Notes: generated by a model from the sequence alone, not told the origin. A DNA stretch of 64,000 bases from DATKJS01 sp050015275 (GCA_050015275.1 JBEKBS010000008.1:34225-98224), one strand, 5' to 3'; shown: positions 7,310 through 16,204, counted from the first letter of the stretch. Program-made: numbers and translations.

Positions 7310-8731
7310 ATGGACGAGAAAGCCAGGGGATCCACGAAGAGCGCCGCCCGCCGCAGCGTCTTCGCCCTTCCCGTGATGGCGGGCATCACGTTCATCGCCC
7401 TGCTCGTGGCCGCGCGCCACCTGGGCCTCGTCGCCGTCCCCCCCGCCTTGATCCTCGTCGCCCGTTGGGTCGTGACAGTCCTGTTCGTCGGGCACGCGAT
7501 CCAGCGCCGCTCGCTCACGACCTGGATCATCGTCAGCATGGTCATCGGCGCCGGGATCGGATACGACCTCCCGGCCGTGGCCGTCAACCTGAGGGTCTTC
7601 AGCCAGATCTTCCTCCGGATGATCAAGACGATCATCGCGCCGCTCCTGTTCGCCACCCTGGTCGTCGGCATCGCCGGGCACTCGAACCTCAAGCAAGTGG
7701 GCCGGATGGGGGTCAAGGCCCTCATCTATTTCGAGATCGTGACGACCCTGGCCCTGTTCATCGGCCTGGCCGCCATCAACATTTCCCAGGCCGGCAAGGG
7801 GATCAGCCTGCCGGCCCTGGCCAAGACCGAACAGCTCGCCGCCGCCAGGCCATCGGCGGCCGACACCGTCATCCACATCTTTCCCGAGAATATCGCCAAG
7901 GCCGTCGCGGACGGGCAGATCCTCCAAGTGGTCATCTTCGCCGTCGTCTTCGGGATTTCCTTGGCCCTCATCTCCGAGGCCAAGCGCCGTCCCCTCCTCA
8001 CCCTCACGGAGAGCTTGGCCGAGCTCATGTTCAAGTTCACGAACATCGTCATGCTCTTCGCCCCGGTCGGGGTCGGCTGCGCCATCGCCTATACGGTCGG
8101 GCACATGGGGCTCGGGATCCTGGTCAACCTCTTCAAGCTCCTGGCGACGTTCTACGCGGCCATCATCGTGTTCATCCTGGTCGTCCTCCTGCCCGTGGCC
8201 ATCCTGATCCGGGCTCCGATCAGGAAATTCCTGGCGGCTATCGCCGAACCCGTGACCTTGGCCTTCGCCACGACGAGCAGCGAGGCGGCCCTGCCCCGGG
8301 CCATGGAGGCCATGGAGGCCATCGGCGTCCCGCGCAAGATCGTCGCCTTCGTCATGCCTTTGGGCTACAGCTTCAACCTCGACGGCTCCAGTCTCTACCT
8401 CTCGCTCGCGGCCATCTTCGTCGCCCAGTCGGCCGGGGTCGCCATGAGCTTCGGCCAGCAGCTGCTCCTCGTCTTCACCCTGATGCTGACGAGCAAGGGC
8501 GTCGCCGGCGTTCCCCGGGCCTCCCTGGTCATCCTGCTCGGCACGGTCGCCCAGTTCAACCTGCCCACGGAGCCGGTCTTCATCATCCTCGGGATCGACG
8601 AGCTCATGGACATGGCCCGGACCTCCCTCAACGTCCTGGGGAACAGCTTTGCGACGCTCGTCATCGCCCGCTGGGAGAAGGAGTTCGGCACCGAACGCCC
8701 CTCGTCGATCATCCGGGAAGCCGCGGAGTGA
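7310..8731 (+). CDS. Dicarboxylate/amino acid:cation symporter (DAACS family)
   Basis: About 473 residues with the GltP/DctA fold: hydrophobic helices, the substrate-site hairpin TTSSEAALPRAMEAM (in place of the classical serine-rich S-S-S-S motif), then GYSFNLDGSSLY (TM7) and VPRASLVIL (HP2). It should couple sodium or proton entry to uptake of an acidic amino acid or C4-dicarboxylate at the inner membrane. The Ser-rich motif begins with Thr-Thr, and NLDG-SS replaces the usual NMDG-TA; the exact substrate is open. I place the start at ATG 7310 because the GTG at 7298 lies before the expected transcription start. Monocistronic as far as I can see. Confidence 0.9.
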   Translation: MDEKARGSTKSAARRSVFALPVMAGITFIALLVAARHLGLVAVPPALILVARWVVTVLFVGHAIQRRSLTTWIIVSMVIGAGIGYDLPAVAVNLRVFSQIFLRMIKTIIAPLLFATLVVGIAGHSNLKQVGRMGVKALIYFEIVTTLALFIGLAAINISQAGKGISLPALAKTEQLAAARPSAADTVIHIFPENIAKAVADGQILQVVIFAVVFGISLALISEAKRRPLLTLTESLAELMFKFTNIVMLFAPVGVGCAIAYTVGHMGLGILVNLFKLLATFYAAIIVFILVVLLPVAILIRAPIRKFLAAIAEPVTLAFATTSSEAALPRAMEAMEAIGVPRKIVAFVMPLGYSFNLDGSSLYLSLAAIFVAQSAGVAMSFGQQLLLVFTLMLTSKGVAGVPRASLVILLGTVAQFNLPTEPVFIILGIDELMDMARTSLNVLGNSFATLVIARWEKEFGTERPSSIIREAAE

Positions 8732-8754
8732 GCGGGCGGAGCGGGGGGAGCGGC

Positions 8755-8783
8755 TTGCAAATTCCCGGCGTTTTTGGTATCCT
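8755..8783 (+). promoter_or_regulatory. Promoter of the omega-subunit gene
   Basis: TTGCAA (8755-8760) and TATCCT (8778-8783) at 17 bp, giving a leader of ~37 nt that contains the GAGGAG ribosome binding site. Confidence 0.6.
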
Positions 8784-8826
8784 TGACTGAAATTGCCCGG
8801 AATCCCCGGCGAGGAGTCGAACGACA

Positions 8827-9222
8827 TTGGATAATTTCGGAAATATCGACAGCAAGTTCAGGTTCGTGATCCTGGCCTCCAAACGCGCCAAGCAGCTGCT
8901 CAAGGGCGCCAAGCCCAAGGTCAAGGGCAAGTCGAGGAACCTGATCCGTATCGCCCAGACGGAAGTCCGATCGGGACTCATCGCATACGAGTTCATCCCT
9001 GCAGGCCAGGACGAGGTCCCGGACCGGGATGAGCGCGTGTTCGTCGGCGCCGACATCGGCGGCGACGAGATCGGCGAACCCGAAGCCGCCGCCGGCAAGG
9101 AGATCGTCGAAGAGGAGGCCGTGAAGGACGCCGGAGAAGCCCTCGGGGACGAGGACGAAGAGAACGAAGAGGAACCCGACGCGGAACTCGAGGATGGCCT
9201 GAAGGAAGACAAGGACGAATAG
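8827..9222 (+). CDS. rpoZ: RNA polymerase omega subunit with acidic tail
   Basis: The first ~70 of 131 residues match omega: SKFRFVILASKRAKQLLKG, then NLIRIAQTEVRSGLIAYEF, the segment that clamps the beta' C-terminus. It should assist RNA polymerase assembly. The rest is a very acidic tail (about residues 75-131, runs of E and D) that ordinary omega proteins lack; such tails occur in some lineages and may be disordered. The start is TTG 8827, ten bases after GAGGAG; no in-frame ATG fits the conserved N-terminus. It has its own promoter and faces the CYTH gene. Confidence 0.82.
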   Translation: MDNFGNIDSKFRFVILASKRAKQLLKGAKPKVKGKSRNLIRIAQTEVRSGLIAYEFIPAGQDEVPDRDERVFVGADIGGDEIGEPEAAAGKEIVEEEAVKDAGEALGDEDEENEEEPDAELEDGLKEDKDE

Positions 9223-9237
9223 GGCCGGACAGCCCGG

Positions 9238-9780
9238 TCAATCGCCCTCGGGGCTCTCCTCTTCCTTTGGCTTTCCCTTTTCCCGCTCCATCAGCTCGAT
9301 GTAGTCCGCCTGGATGAAATCCGGACGTCCGAACCCCAGGGCCCGGGCGAAGCGGGTGATCTCATGGCGCTCGCCCTCGAGCTCGAGGAAAGCGCCGACG
9401 GGCGTTTCGTCGAGGCAGATGGCCAGCCGCCCCTTGCGGAACATGGTCCTGTGCTTCCGGTAGGAGAAGGCCGGCTGGAGACCGAGGGCCCTGAGGATCT
9501 TCCGGACCTGGCCCGAATCGCTGACCCCCGTTTCGAATTCCTCCCGGACCTTGAACGAGCGAGATTTCCGCGGACTCCCCTTGAAGGTCAGAGAGGCCCT
9601 CTTTCCCGCCCTGCGGAGCCGGAGGGCCCGGCGGCCGGACTTGAGCGTCCCGGCCGGGAAATCATATAGGATATTCTCTTCGAGGACCCGGTCCGTGGTG
9701 ACGGCCGCCCCCAGGGCCAGGAGCTTGTCCCGGACCGTCTTGGGGTCCTGGACCCGGATCTTGACTTCAATCTCGACCAT
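9238..9780 (-). CDS. CYTH-domain protein (class IV adenylate cyclase / triphosphatase type)
   Basis: A 180-residue CYTH protein opening with the diagnostic E-x-E-x-K motif (VEIEVKIRV). Paired Arg/Lys strands that hold triphosphates follow (ALRLRRAG, SLTFKGS, REEFETG), then the acidic metal ligands in FLELEGERHEI. The family includes CyaB adenylate cyclases, thiamine triphosphatases and inorganic triphosphatases; sequence alone does not tell which. The lysine-rich tail is not conserved. It is the last gene of a leftward operon, 50 bp after the polyprenyl synthase gene. Length is typical of the CyaB/thermophilic branch. Confidence 0.85.
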   Translation of the reverse strand: MVEIEVKIRVQDPKTVRDKLLALGAAVTTDRVLEENILYDFPAGTLKSGRRALRLRRAGKRASLTFKGSPRKSRSFKVREEFETGVSDSGQVRKILRALGLQPAFSYRKHRTMFRKGRLAICLDETPVGAFLELEGERHEITRFARALGFGRPDFIQADYIELMEREKGKPKEEESPEGD

Positions 9781-9830
9781 CGTTGCGTCTCCTCAGGAGA
9801 AGATCCCGTCCCCGGGTTTTCCCGCCGGGA

Positions 9831-10856
9831 TCAACGGTTCCTGTCCAGGACGAACCGGGTGAGCCGGACCAGGGCCTGCTGAGGGCCGGAATCGGGGAAG
9901 CGGCCGAGAATCCCCATGGCCCTCTCTGAAAACCAGAGGGCCTTGGCGCTCGTGTAGGCCAGGGCCCCGCTCCCCGAGAGGAGATCAAGGAGGCCTTCCT
10001 TTTCGTCCCGGGAAATGTCCTTGCGTCCGACGAGCCCGGCGATCCGGTCACGGTAGGGACGACCGTCGCTTCGGAGGGCATGGATCAACGGCAGGGTCAC
10101 CCGGCCCTCGGCCAGGTCCGACAGGATCGGCTTGCCCAGGGCCTTCTCGTCGCCGGTGAAATCGAGGAGGTCGTCGACAAGCTGGAAGCACAGGCCGAGG
10201 TTCCGGCCGAATTCCGCGATGGCGCCCTCTTCGTCGGAAGACGCCTGGCCGAGGAAGGCCCCGATTCGGCAGCAGGCTGCGAACAGGACCGCCGTCTTCT
10301 TCTCGATGATGCCTAGGTAGCGCTCCTCGGTGATCCCCAGGTCGCCTCCGGCGGCGTATTCGTCGAGCTCCCCTTCGATCATCAGCGCCGAAACGTCGGC
10401 CAGAAGCTGAATGATGCGGTCGTGCTTCGACCGGAGGGACAGCCCGATCGATTTGATGTAGAGGTAATCGCCGAGGAGGACCGTGATGTTGGGTCCCCAC
10501 TTCTCGTGGACGGTTTCGGTCCCGCGGCGGAGGTCGGCCTTGTCGATGATGTCGTCGTGGATGAGGCTGGCCGTGTGGATGAGCTCGACGAGGGAGGCGA
10601 GGAAAATGGCCTCGTCGGCCCCGGGCTTGAACAGGCGGGAGGCGAGGAGGACGAGGGCGGGGCGCAGCCTCTTCCCCCGCTTCCTGAGGACGTAGCGGCT
10701 GACCTCGGCGGTCAGCGGGTTTTCGGAGTGCGACCAGCCCTCGAGCTGCTCCTCGACCCTGTCCAGGTCGGGCTTGATGTCCTTGTATACGGCGGCCATC
10801 TCGTGTCCTATCGATCCGGACATCCACCGGCTGGGAAGGGGGTAAGGCGACGTCAT
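9831..10856 (-). CDS. Long-chain trans-polyprenyl diphosphate synthase
   Basis: A 341-residue isoprenyl synthase. The first aspartate-rich motif is in LIHDDIIDKADLRRG and the second is VDDLLDFTGD, with the GKPILSDLAEGRVTLPLI segment after it; GKRLRPALVLL is the usual N-terminal motif. It adds isopentenyl diphosphates to an allylic primer to give a C35-C45 chain for quinone side chains; chain length is not readable. The gene overlaps yajQ by 4 bp (ATGA), which supports the start used here over the internal Met at residue 12. Soluble, membrane-associated enzyme. Confidence 0.92.
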   Translation of the reverse strand: MTSPYPLPSRWMSGSIGHEMAAVYKDIKPDLDRVEEQLEGWSHSENPLTAEVSRYVLRKRGKRLRPALVLLASRLFKPGADEAIFLASLVELIHTASLIHDDIIDKADLRRGTETVHEKWGPNITVLLGDYLYIKSIGLSLRSKHDRIIQLLADVSALMIEGELDEYAAGGDLGITEERYLGIIEKKTAVLFAACCRIGAFLGQASSDEEGAIAEFGRNLGLCFQLVDDLLDFTGDEKALGKPILSDLAEGRVTLPLIHALRSDGRPYRDRIAGLVGRKDISRDEKEGLLDLLSGSGALAYTSAKALWFSERAMGILGRFPDSGPQQALVRLTRFVLDRNR

Positions 10857-11344
10857 CGGTAGTTCATGAACTGCATGTGGATACCCAAGTCCTTGCCCTT
10901 GAGGAAGGTGATGACCTCCTGGAGGACGTCGATCTTGGGCGAGGAGACGCGGACCTCATCTCCCTGAATGGCGACCTGCGCCTTGAGCTTTGTCCCCTTG
11001 ACGAGCTTGACGATCTCCCGGGCTTTTTCGATCGGGATGCCGACCTGAAAGCTGACGTCCTGCTTGACGCTCCTGTTCGGCCCGTCCTCGATCTTCCCGT
11101 AGGTGAGCGCCCGGAGGGGGACTTTCCTCTTGACGAGCTTCTCCTCGAGCGCCGTCCGCAGGGCCTTAACTTTGAAGTCGTCCTCGGCGCCGAGGGTCAG
11201 CTTGTCTTTCTCGAGGGAGATGTCCGCGCGGCTGTTCTTGAAGTCGAAGCGGTTCCGGATCTCCTTCAGGGTGATCTGGACGGCGTTGGCCACCTCCTGG
11301 AAGTCGATCCGGGAGACGATGTCGAAGGAATGGTCCTGGGCCAT
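10853..11344 (-). CDS. yajQ: YajQ family nucleotide-binding protein
   Basis: A 163-residue protein colinear with the whole YajQ family: SFDIVSRIDFQEVANAV at the N-terminus, NRFDFKNS, the basic VKRKVPLRAL strand and the C-terminal GIHMQFMNYR. YajQ proteins bind nucleic acids and, in some Gammaproteobacteria, cyclic di-GMP, acting with a transcription factor. The gene has its own -10 inside the 3' end of tatD, ending 9 nt before the ATG, and no Shine-Dalgarno sequence, so a nearly leaderless mRNA is likely. It is translationally coupled to the polyprenyl synthase downstream. Confidence 0.93.
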   Translation of the reverse strand: MAQDHSFDIVSRIDFQEVANAVQITLKEIRNRFDFKNSRADISLEKDKLTLGAEDDFKVKALRTALEEKLVKRKVPLRALTYGKIEDGPNRSVKQDVSFQVGIPIEKAREIVKLVKGTKLKAQVAIQGDEVRVSSPKIDVLQEVITFLKGKDLGIHMQFMNYR

Positions 11345-11353
11345 GGCGGCCCT

Positions 11354-11382
11354 ATCTTAGCATTGACCGCCGGTTTTTTCAA
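11354..11382 (-). promoter_or_regulatory. Promoter of yajQ inside the end of tatD
   Basis: TTGAAA (11377-11382), 17 bp, TAAGAT (11354-11359). The TAA of the -10 is also the stop codon of tatD. Start codon 9 nt after the -10. Confidence 0.6.
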
Positions 11383-12175
11383 ACGGGAAGAGGCCGGCGA
11401 AATTACGGGTCGTGGCCTCGGCCAGCTCCGGGAAGGGGATACCGCGCAGCCCGGCCAGGAGCCTGGCCGTCTCAGCGACGAACGCCGGCTCGTTCCTCTT
11501 GACTTTCCCCCGGAAGGGGACTGGTGCGAGGTAGGGGGAGTCGGTCTCGACCAGGAGCCGGTCCATGGGGATCTTCTTCGCCACCTCCCGGAGATCGCCA
11601 GCCTTGGGGAAGGTCAGGATCCCCGAGAATGAGATGAGGAAGCCCCGGTCGATCATCGCCCGGGCCGTCTCCCAGTCCTCGGTGAAGCAGTGAAGGATCC
11701 CGCCGGCCGTGAGGCGCCCGGCGTCGACTGCGGCGATGATGTCCGACCCAGACAGACGGCTGTGGAGAATCGCCGGGAGGCCGAGTTCCCGGGCGATCTC
11801 GAGCTGCATCCGGAGGACGTCCCGCTGGCGTTCAGGGGGAGAGAGGTTATAGTGGTAATCGAGCCCGATCTCGCCGACGGCCCGGATCGCGCCTTTCGCC
11901 CCGAGATCGCTGAGCGCCCGGAGGTGATCGTCGGTCATGTCCTTGGCTTGATGGGCGTGGACTCCGGCCGCGGCCAGGACCGACGGGAAAAGCTCACCCA
12001 GATCAAGGATCGCGGGCAGGCTGCGGGGCTGGACCAGGTCCGCCGGGCAAAGGATGGCGACGAGGCCCGAGGCGAAGGCCCGCCGGACGACGTCCTCCCG
12101 GTCCGGGTCGAACTCGGGCATGTCGAGATGGGCGTGGGAATCCACGAGCCGGGGAGGATGGGCGGTCGTTTGCAT
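11357..12175 (-). CDS. tatD: TatD family metal-dependent hydrolase
   Basis: A 272-residue TIM-barrel hydrolase. Metal ligands are visible in order: DSHAHLD (residues 12-18), VGEIGLDYHY with the Glu and nearby His, AILHSR, GILHCFT and VETDSPYLAP. TatD-type enzymes are Mg2+-dependent DNases (3'-5' exonuclease) acting in DNA damage processing; the family annotation is firm, the physiological role is not. An AAGGAGG ribosome binding site precedes the ATG. It heads the leftward operon tatD-yajQ-polyprenyl synthase-CYTH, with only 12 bp before yajQ. Confidence 0.93.
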   Translation of the reverse strand: MQTTAHPPRLVDSHAHLDMPEFDPDREDVVRRAFASGLVAILCPADLVQPRSLPAILDLGELFPSVLAAAGVHAHQAKDMTDDHLRALSDLGAKGAIRAVGEIGLDYHYNLSPPERQRDVLRMQLEIARELGLPAILHSRLSGSDIIAAVDAGRLTAGGILHCFTEDWETARAMIDRGFLISFSGILTFPKAGDLREVAKKIPMDRLLVETDSPYLAPVPFRGKVKRNEPAFVAETARLLAGLRGIPFPELAEATTRNFAGLFPFEKTGGQC

Positions 12176-12300
12176 CCCCGCCTCTACCTCCTTGAGAGAT
12201 GGTCAGAAAGGTCTCTCACTCCTAAGGACCCGCTCTCGGCCGCCGCCCCGGGTCGCGGAGGGCCTGATCCGAAAGGATCGATGCTCGTCGGCCGCCCAGA

Positions 12301-14052
12301 TCACTGGGCGAGCTTGGTCTTCAGGGTCCGGAGCGGGATTGCCCCGAAGCTCGTCAGCTTCTGGAGGAAGTCTTTCTGGGAGAACGCGGCTCCCTTGAGC
12401 TTGGCGTAGTCTCCCGCGAGCTCCATAATCTCCTGGTAGCCGATGTAGGCCAGGGTCGCTTCTCCGGGGTCAAGGACAATGTGGTTCCAGCGCGCCTCGG
12501 CTTCCGCTTGGGTCATGAACCCGCCATGCATCATGTAGTCAACGACCTTTTCCTTGGCATAGGTACCCTCGTGGACGTTCATGTCCATCTGGAAGTCGAT
12601 GACGTTCTTGAGCATGAGCTTGAGCTGGTTGAGCCTCATCCGGAGGTCGAAGTTGCCGAACCCGGACTGGACAAGCATGTCCTCAATATAGACCGGCCAA
12701 CCTTTGAGGAGGGCCTGGTTGGCGGCCATCCGCTTGATGACGGAGGGGTCTTTCCGGGTGAAATAGGCGGGCGCGTAGCTGCCCGGGTAGACCCTCTGGA
12801 CGGTCATGAAGTCGACGTAGTAGTTGTTGTGCTCCTCGAGGAAGGACGAGGTCTGGTCAGCCGACCAGTCCGACGGGATGGCTTGGACATAGAGCGTGCT
12901 GGGGCCGGAAGACTCGAAGGCGCCCGGCCCGGCCAACTGGAACCATCCCCCCCCGACCATGTAGGCCGGCATGGGCTCGATCTGGAGGCTTTCCTCGGGG
13001 AGATCGAGGAGCTTGGTCTGCTCGATGAAGTTCTTGATCGTGGCCGCCGATTGGCTGATCCGGCCGACAAACTCGTCCCGGCCTGGGTGGTCCGTCTTGA
13101 TCTTGTCGAGCACGCCCTGGATGACGACCCTGCGGATTTGCTCCTCGCGAGTGGGCCTGTCAGCAATGTTCGTCCCGATCTGGTCCATATTCACTCCCGG
13201 ATACATGATCTTATAAAAGGGCATGCAGACGAAAAACATGTCGCGGCGGATATTGTTGAAGTCGGCCTTGGAACGGGCCACGATGTCCGCCGTGATCGAG
13301 AGGTTGCCCTGGGTCAGGTAGCGGAGAAGCTTGACATGCGTCTCGCCGCCCCGGAAGTTGCCGTTCGACCGGGGCAGGAGCTCGTTCTGGAGGAATCGCT
13401 GGTAGTCCTCGAGCGCGGCTACGACCTTGGGCGTCTCCGCCAGAAGGCCGTTGGCCGAGCCGCCCAGCTTGGCGATATCGGTCTTGTAGAAGTCCATGAT
13501 GCCCGGCAGCTGCTTGATGGCCGCCTCGGTGTATTCCTGGGGCGGGTTCTTCAGGTTGTCCTTGGCCTTCTTGATCAGCCCGGGAAGGAGCCTGGCCCGG
13601 GCCGCGGCCGTCGGAGCGCCGGGGTTCCTGATGATCAGGGACCGGACGCTGTTGACGAAGAGGCCGTTGTAATAGAGGGGGTTGTCGATCAGGAAAAGGG
13701 AATTCTCGAGCCTCAGGACCTGGAGGTCCAGGAAATCGCGCATGATCTCCTGCTCGATCTGCTTCTCCGGGGAGAGCTTGAACTTGTCGATCTTGGCCAC
13801 GAGCTCCTGGTTGAAACCGTCCACGCTTTCCAGGAATTTCTCGATGGTCGCCTGGCTCAGGTCCTCGAGCTTATCGTTGTACTTGGTGTAGCCCTGGAGG
13901 GTCCCGGCGGTCGGGAAGAGCTTGAAGTAGGCGTCCCAGAACGTGTCCTGGAATTTGTTGAACTTGGCGTCTTCGGCGGTCTGGGCCAGAACGTTTCCGG
14001 CCGTGAAGGCGAGGAACGCCACCACTGTCAGTGTCAAAACCGTCTTTTTCAT
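12301..14052 (-). CDS. DUF885-family exported protein lacking the HExxPGH motif
   Basis: About 583 residues starting with a signal peptide (MKKTVLTLTVVAFLAF...VLAQ, cleavage after about residue 23), so exported to the periplasm. The body follows the DUF885 fold, including PMPAYMVGGGW, then FLEEHNNYYVDFMTVQRVYPG and GWPVYIEDMLVQ. Where active-looking members have His-Glu-x-x-Pro-Gly-His, this reads QRVYPGS, so the presumed zinc ligands are gone. It is probably a non-peptidase relative, or one using another site. Start chosen at ATG 14052 because AGGAGG lies 5 nt upstream and the signal peptide starts there. It has its own promoter. Confidence 0.75.
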   Translation of the reverse strand: MKKTVLTLTVVAFLAFTAGNVLAQTAEDAKFNKFQDTFWDAYFKLFPTAGTLQGYTKYNDKLEDLSQATIEKFLESVDGFNQELVAKIDKFKLSPEKQIEQEIMRDFLDLQVLRLENSLFLIDNPLYYNGLFVNSVRSLIIRNPGAPTAAARARLLPGLIKKAKDNLKNPPQEYTEAAIKQLPGIMDFYKTDIAKLGGSANGLLAETPKVVAALEDYQRFLQNELLPRSNGNFRGGETHVKLLRYLTQGNLSITADIVARSKADFNNIRRDMFFVCMPFYKIMYPGVNMDQIGTNIADRPTREEQIRRVVIQGVLDKIKTDHPGRDEFVGRISQSAATIKNFIEQTKLLDLPEESLQIEPMPAYMVGGGWFQLAGPGAFESSGPSTLYVQAIPSDWSADQTSSFLEEHNNYYVDFMTVQRVYPGSYAPAYFTRKDPSVIKRMAANQALLKGWPVYIEDMLVQSGFGNFDLRMRLNQLKLMLKNVIDFQMDMNVHEGTYAKEKVVDYMMHGGFMTQAEAEARWNHIVLDPGEATLAYIGYQEIMELAGDYAKLKGAAFSQKDFLQKLTSFGAIPLRTLKTKLAQ

Positions 14053-14089
14053 TCGCACCTCCTGCCTGCAATGGCGATCGTTGTCGCAC

Positions 14090-14119
14090 ATCCTAGCATA
14101 ATTCTCACTCCCCTGACAA
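14090..14119 (-). promoter_or_regulatory. Promoter of the DUF885-family gene
   Basis: TTGTCA (14114-14119), 18 bp, TAGGAT (14090-14095). Leader of about 30 nt carrying AGGAGG. Confidence 0.65.
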
Positions 14120-14160
14120 TCCCTTTCGTCAGCCTCGATGTATATGAAAAAAGACCGTTG

Positions 14161-15162
14161 TCACCAGCGGATGAGGGCCGAAGCCCAGGTGTATCCAGAA
14201 CCGAAAGCCGTCAGGACGACGAGGTGCCCCCGCCGGATCCGGCCCTCCCGGACCGCCTCGTCGAGGGCGATGGGGATAGAGGCCGCGGTCGTGTTCCCGT
14301 ACCGGTCGATGTTGCGGATGACCTTTTCTGCGGGGATCTTGAGGCCCTTGGCGACCATCAGGGAGATCCGGTCGTTGGCTTGGTGAGGAATGAGCGCGTC
14401 GATGTCGTCGACGGTCAGGCCATTGTGCTGGAGGCCGGTCCGGACGGATTCGGGCATCCGTTCGCAGGCATTGACGAACACGTGCCGGCCGTCCATCCGC
14501 GGATAGAATTTCCCCTGGTCGAAAAACTCCTTCTGGAAGGTCGGATTATCCCCGGGGCAGGGCTTTTCCATCCAGAGCTGGGAGGCGAAATGGCCGTCCG
14601 CGAACAGGTGTGTCGAGAGGATGCCCCGTCCGTCATCCGCGCCGTTGGGCTCGAGGATCGCGGCCCCGGCGCCGTCGCCGAAGAGCACGGCCATGTCGCG
14701 TCCCTCGTCCGAGTAATCCAGGTTCGCGGACTGGACCTCGGCGGCGACGAGGAGGATCCTTTTATAGGTGCCGACCCGGATGAACTGGTCGGCCGCGGCC
14801 AGGGCGTAGATGAAGCCGCTGCACTGGTCTCGCACATCCAGGGCGCCGATAGTGCCGAGGCCGAGCTTCGCCTGAACGAGAACCCCGATTCCGGGAAAAT
14901 AATGGTCGGGGGAGAGGGTGGCGGCGACGATGAAATCGATGGTGCCCAGGTCGATCCCGGCGTTTTGGATGGCCATCCGGGCGGCCTCGCAGGCCAGGTC
15001 CGAGGTGTTGACCCCCGGCTCGACGTGGTGGCGCGTGACGATCCCGCTTCTCTGGCGGATCCAGTCGTCCGATGTGTCCATCCGCTTTTCGAGGTCCTGG
15101 TTGGTGACGACCCTGGGGGGGACGTAATGACCCGTACCCGTGATGACGGTTCTTCTGTCCAT
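14161..15162 (-). CDS. fabH: 3-oxoacyl-ACP synthase III (FabH-type)
   Basis: About 333 residues of the KASIII family with the full triad: Cys in DQCSGF, His in PHQAN and Asn in YGNTTAAS. The enzyme condenses an acyl-CoA (or other acyl primer) with malonyl-ACP. It is slightly longer than E. coli FabH (317) because of an extra loop around residues 175-215 (WMEKPCPGDNPTF). That loop is seen in FabH-like enzymes of other phyla that may use unusual primers. ATG 15162 is the start; an earlier in-frame TTG lies in the -10 box. It follows a SDR gene on the same strand by 60 bp, and that pair faces a serine-palmitoyltransferase-like gene. Confidence 0.88.
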   Translation of the reverse strand: MDRRTVITGTGHYVPPRVVTNQDLEKRMDTSDDWIRQRSGIVTRHHVEPGVNTSDLACEAARMAIQNAGIDLGTIDFIVAATLSPDHYFPGIGVLVQAKLGLGTIGALDVRDQCSGFIYALAAADQFIRVGTYKRILLVAAEVQSANLDYSDEGRDMAVLFGDGAGAAILEPNGADDGRGILSTHLFADGHFASQLWMEKPCPGDNPTFQKEFFDQGKFYPRMDGRHVFVNACERMPESVRTGLQHNGLTVDDIDALIPHQANDRISLMVAKGLKIPAEKVIRNIDRYGNTTAASIPIALDEAVREGRIRRGHLVVLTAFGSGYTWASALIRW

Positions 15163-15173
15163 GGGCGACGACA

Positions 15174-15179
15174 ATTATA
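15174..15179 (-). promoter_or_regulatory. -10 box of fabH
   Basis: A perfect TATAAT, ending 11 nt before the ATG at 15162. The -35 region is poor (TTTATT at 17 bp). The expected leader is only about 4-5 nt. Confidence 0.55.
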
Positions 15180-15222
15180 AATGATGGGATTCGAAAAATA
15201 AAGGGATTCCTGAACCGTCCCC

Positions 15223-16197
15223 TCAGAGGAGCCCGTTCCTGACATACCAGTCGATCGTCTCCCGAAGACCTTCCTCGAGGGATGTCCGGGCTTCGAAGCC
15301 CAGGAGCTCCCGGGCTTTCCGGACGTCCGCCTCCCAGTAGTCCGGCCGCATGTCATTGAATTTGCTGAGGTTGAGGGCCGCCGGTTCGCCTCGCACCCGG
15401 CCGACCCCCGTGGACGCGGCCGAGACGGCGAAGATCGCCCAGGCCGGGACATGGACGCGGAGGAATTTGCGCCCGAGGATGCGGGCCGCCGTTTCGCCCA
15501 TCTCATTCCATGTCGCCGGCCTGGGGGCGGCGACGTTGAAAATCTCGCCGCTCCGGACTCCGGCCGCCGCGGCCATTGTGATCGCCTGGACGACGTCCCG
15601 GGCGGCGCAGAGACTGAGCGTCTTCTTCCGCCGTCCGTAGGCGGGGAGGATGCCCTTCCGGATCCAGCGGAAAAACTCCAGAAAATCCTCGTCGCGCGGC
15701 CCGTAAATGGCGCCCACCCTGAGGATGACGAGCGGGAAGCGGTCCTTGAAGGCGAGGGCCTCGCGCTCGCCGGCCAACTTGCTGCGCCCGTAGTGAGACA
15801 CGGGCCGGGGTTTATCGTCCTCCCGGACGGGCCTTCCCGGAGAGGAAGGTCCCGCGGCCGACAGACTGCTGAGGTGAATGACTCGGGGTGACCCGCCTTC
15901 CATGGCCAGAGCGCGAAAAAGACTTGCCGTACCGGCCTGGTTTACAGTATAATATTCGCTTGGTTTGCAGGCCTTGGTCAGGCCGGCCAGGTGGAAGACC
16001 ACGGATAGGCCCGACGGCAGCTTCGGGACGCTCGAAAGGTCGCCCCTGAGGAGCCGCAGGCGATCCCTTCCTTCGATGCGGTGGGCCTTCGCCGGATTAC
16101 GGACCAGGGCGTAAACCTCGGTGTCCGGGTTCTCGAGCAGCCGGTCGAGGAGATGGCTCCCCAGGAAGCCCGTTCCTCCGGTGACGAGGACTTTCAT
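15223..16197 (-). CDS. Extended SDR (NAD-dependent epimerase/dehydratase type), possible CerR-like reductase
   Basis: About 324 residues with an N-terminal Rossmann motif TGGTGFLG (residues 6-13), VVFHLAGLTKA, LSSLSAAGPS and the catalytic Tyr-x3-Lys in SHYGRSKLAGE. The family oxidises or reduces hydroxyl/keto groups on sugars, sterols or lipid precursors. It is divergent from a serine-palmitoyltransferase-like gene. In Caulobacter a protein of this extended-SDR type (CerR) reduces 3-ketosphinganine, so that role is a reasonable inference here but not shown. It could equally be a nucleotide-sugar or hopanoid-type dehydrogenase. The -10 ends 7 nt before the ATG: a leaderless mRNA is predicted. 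Confidence 0.8.
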   Translation of the reverse strand: MKVLVTGGTGFLGSHLLDRLLENPDTEVYALVRNPAKAHRIEGRDRLRLLRGDLSSVPKLPSGLSVVFHLAGLTKACKPSEYYTVNQAGTASLFRALAMEGGSPRVIHLSSLSAAGPSSPGRPVREDDKPRPVSHYGRSKLAGEREALAFKDRFPLVILRVGAIYGPRDEDFLEFFRWIRKGILPAYGRRKKTLSLCAARDVVQAITMAAAAGVRSGEIFNVAAPRPATWNEMGETAARILGRKFLRVHVPAWAIFAVSAASTGVGRVRGEPAALNLSKFNDMRPDYWEADVRKARELLGFEARTSLEEGLRETIDWYVRNGLL

Positions 16198-16204
16198 GAC
16201 GGGA

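Noticed and set aside
12481..15180. Very long open frame antisense to the DUF885 and fabH genes (about 900 codons)
   Set aside because: It is a mirror of the codon bias of G+C-rich genes: no domain, odd residue composition, and it lies fully opposite two well-supported genes.
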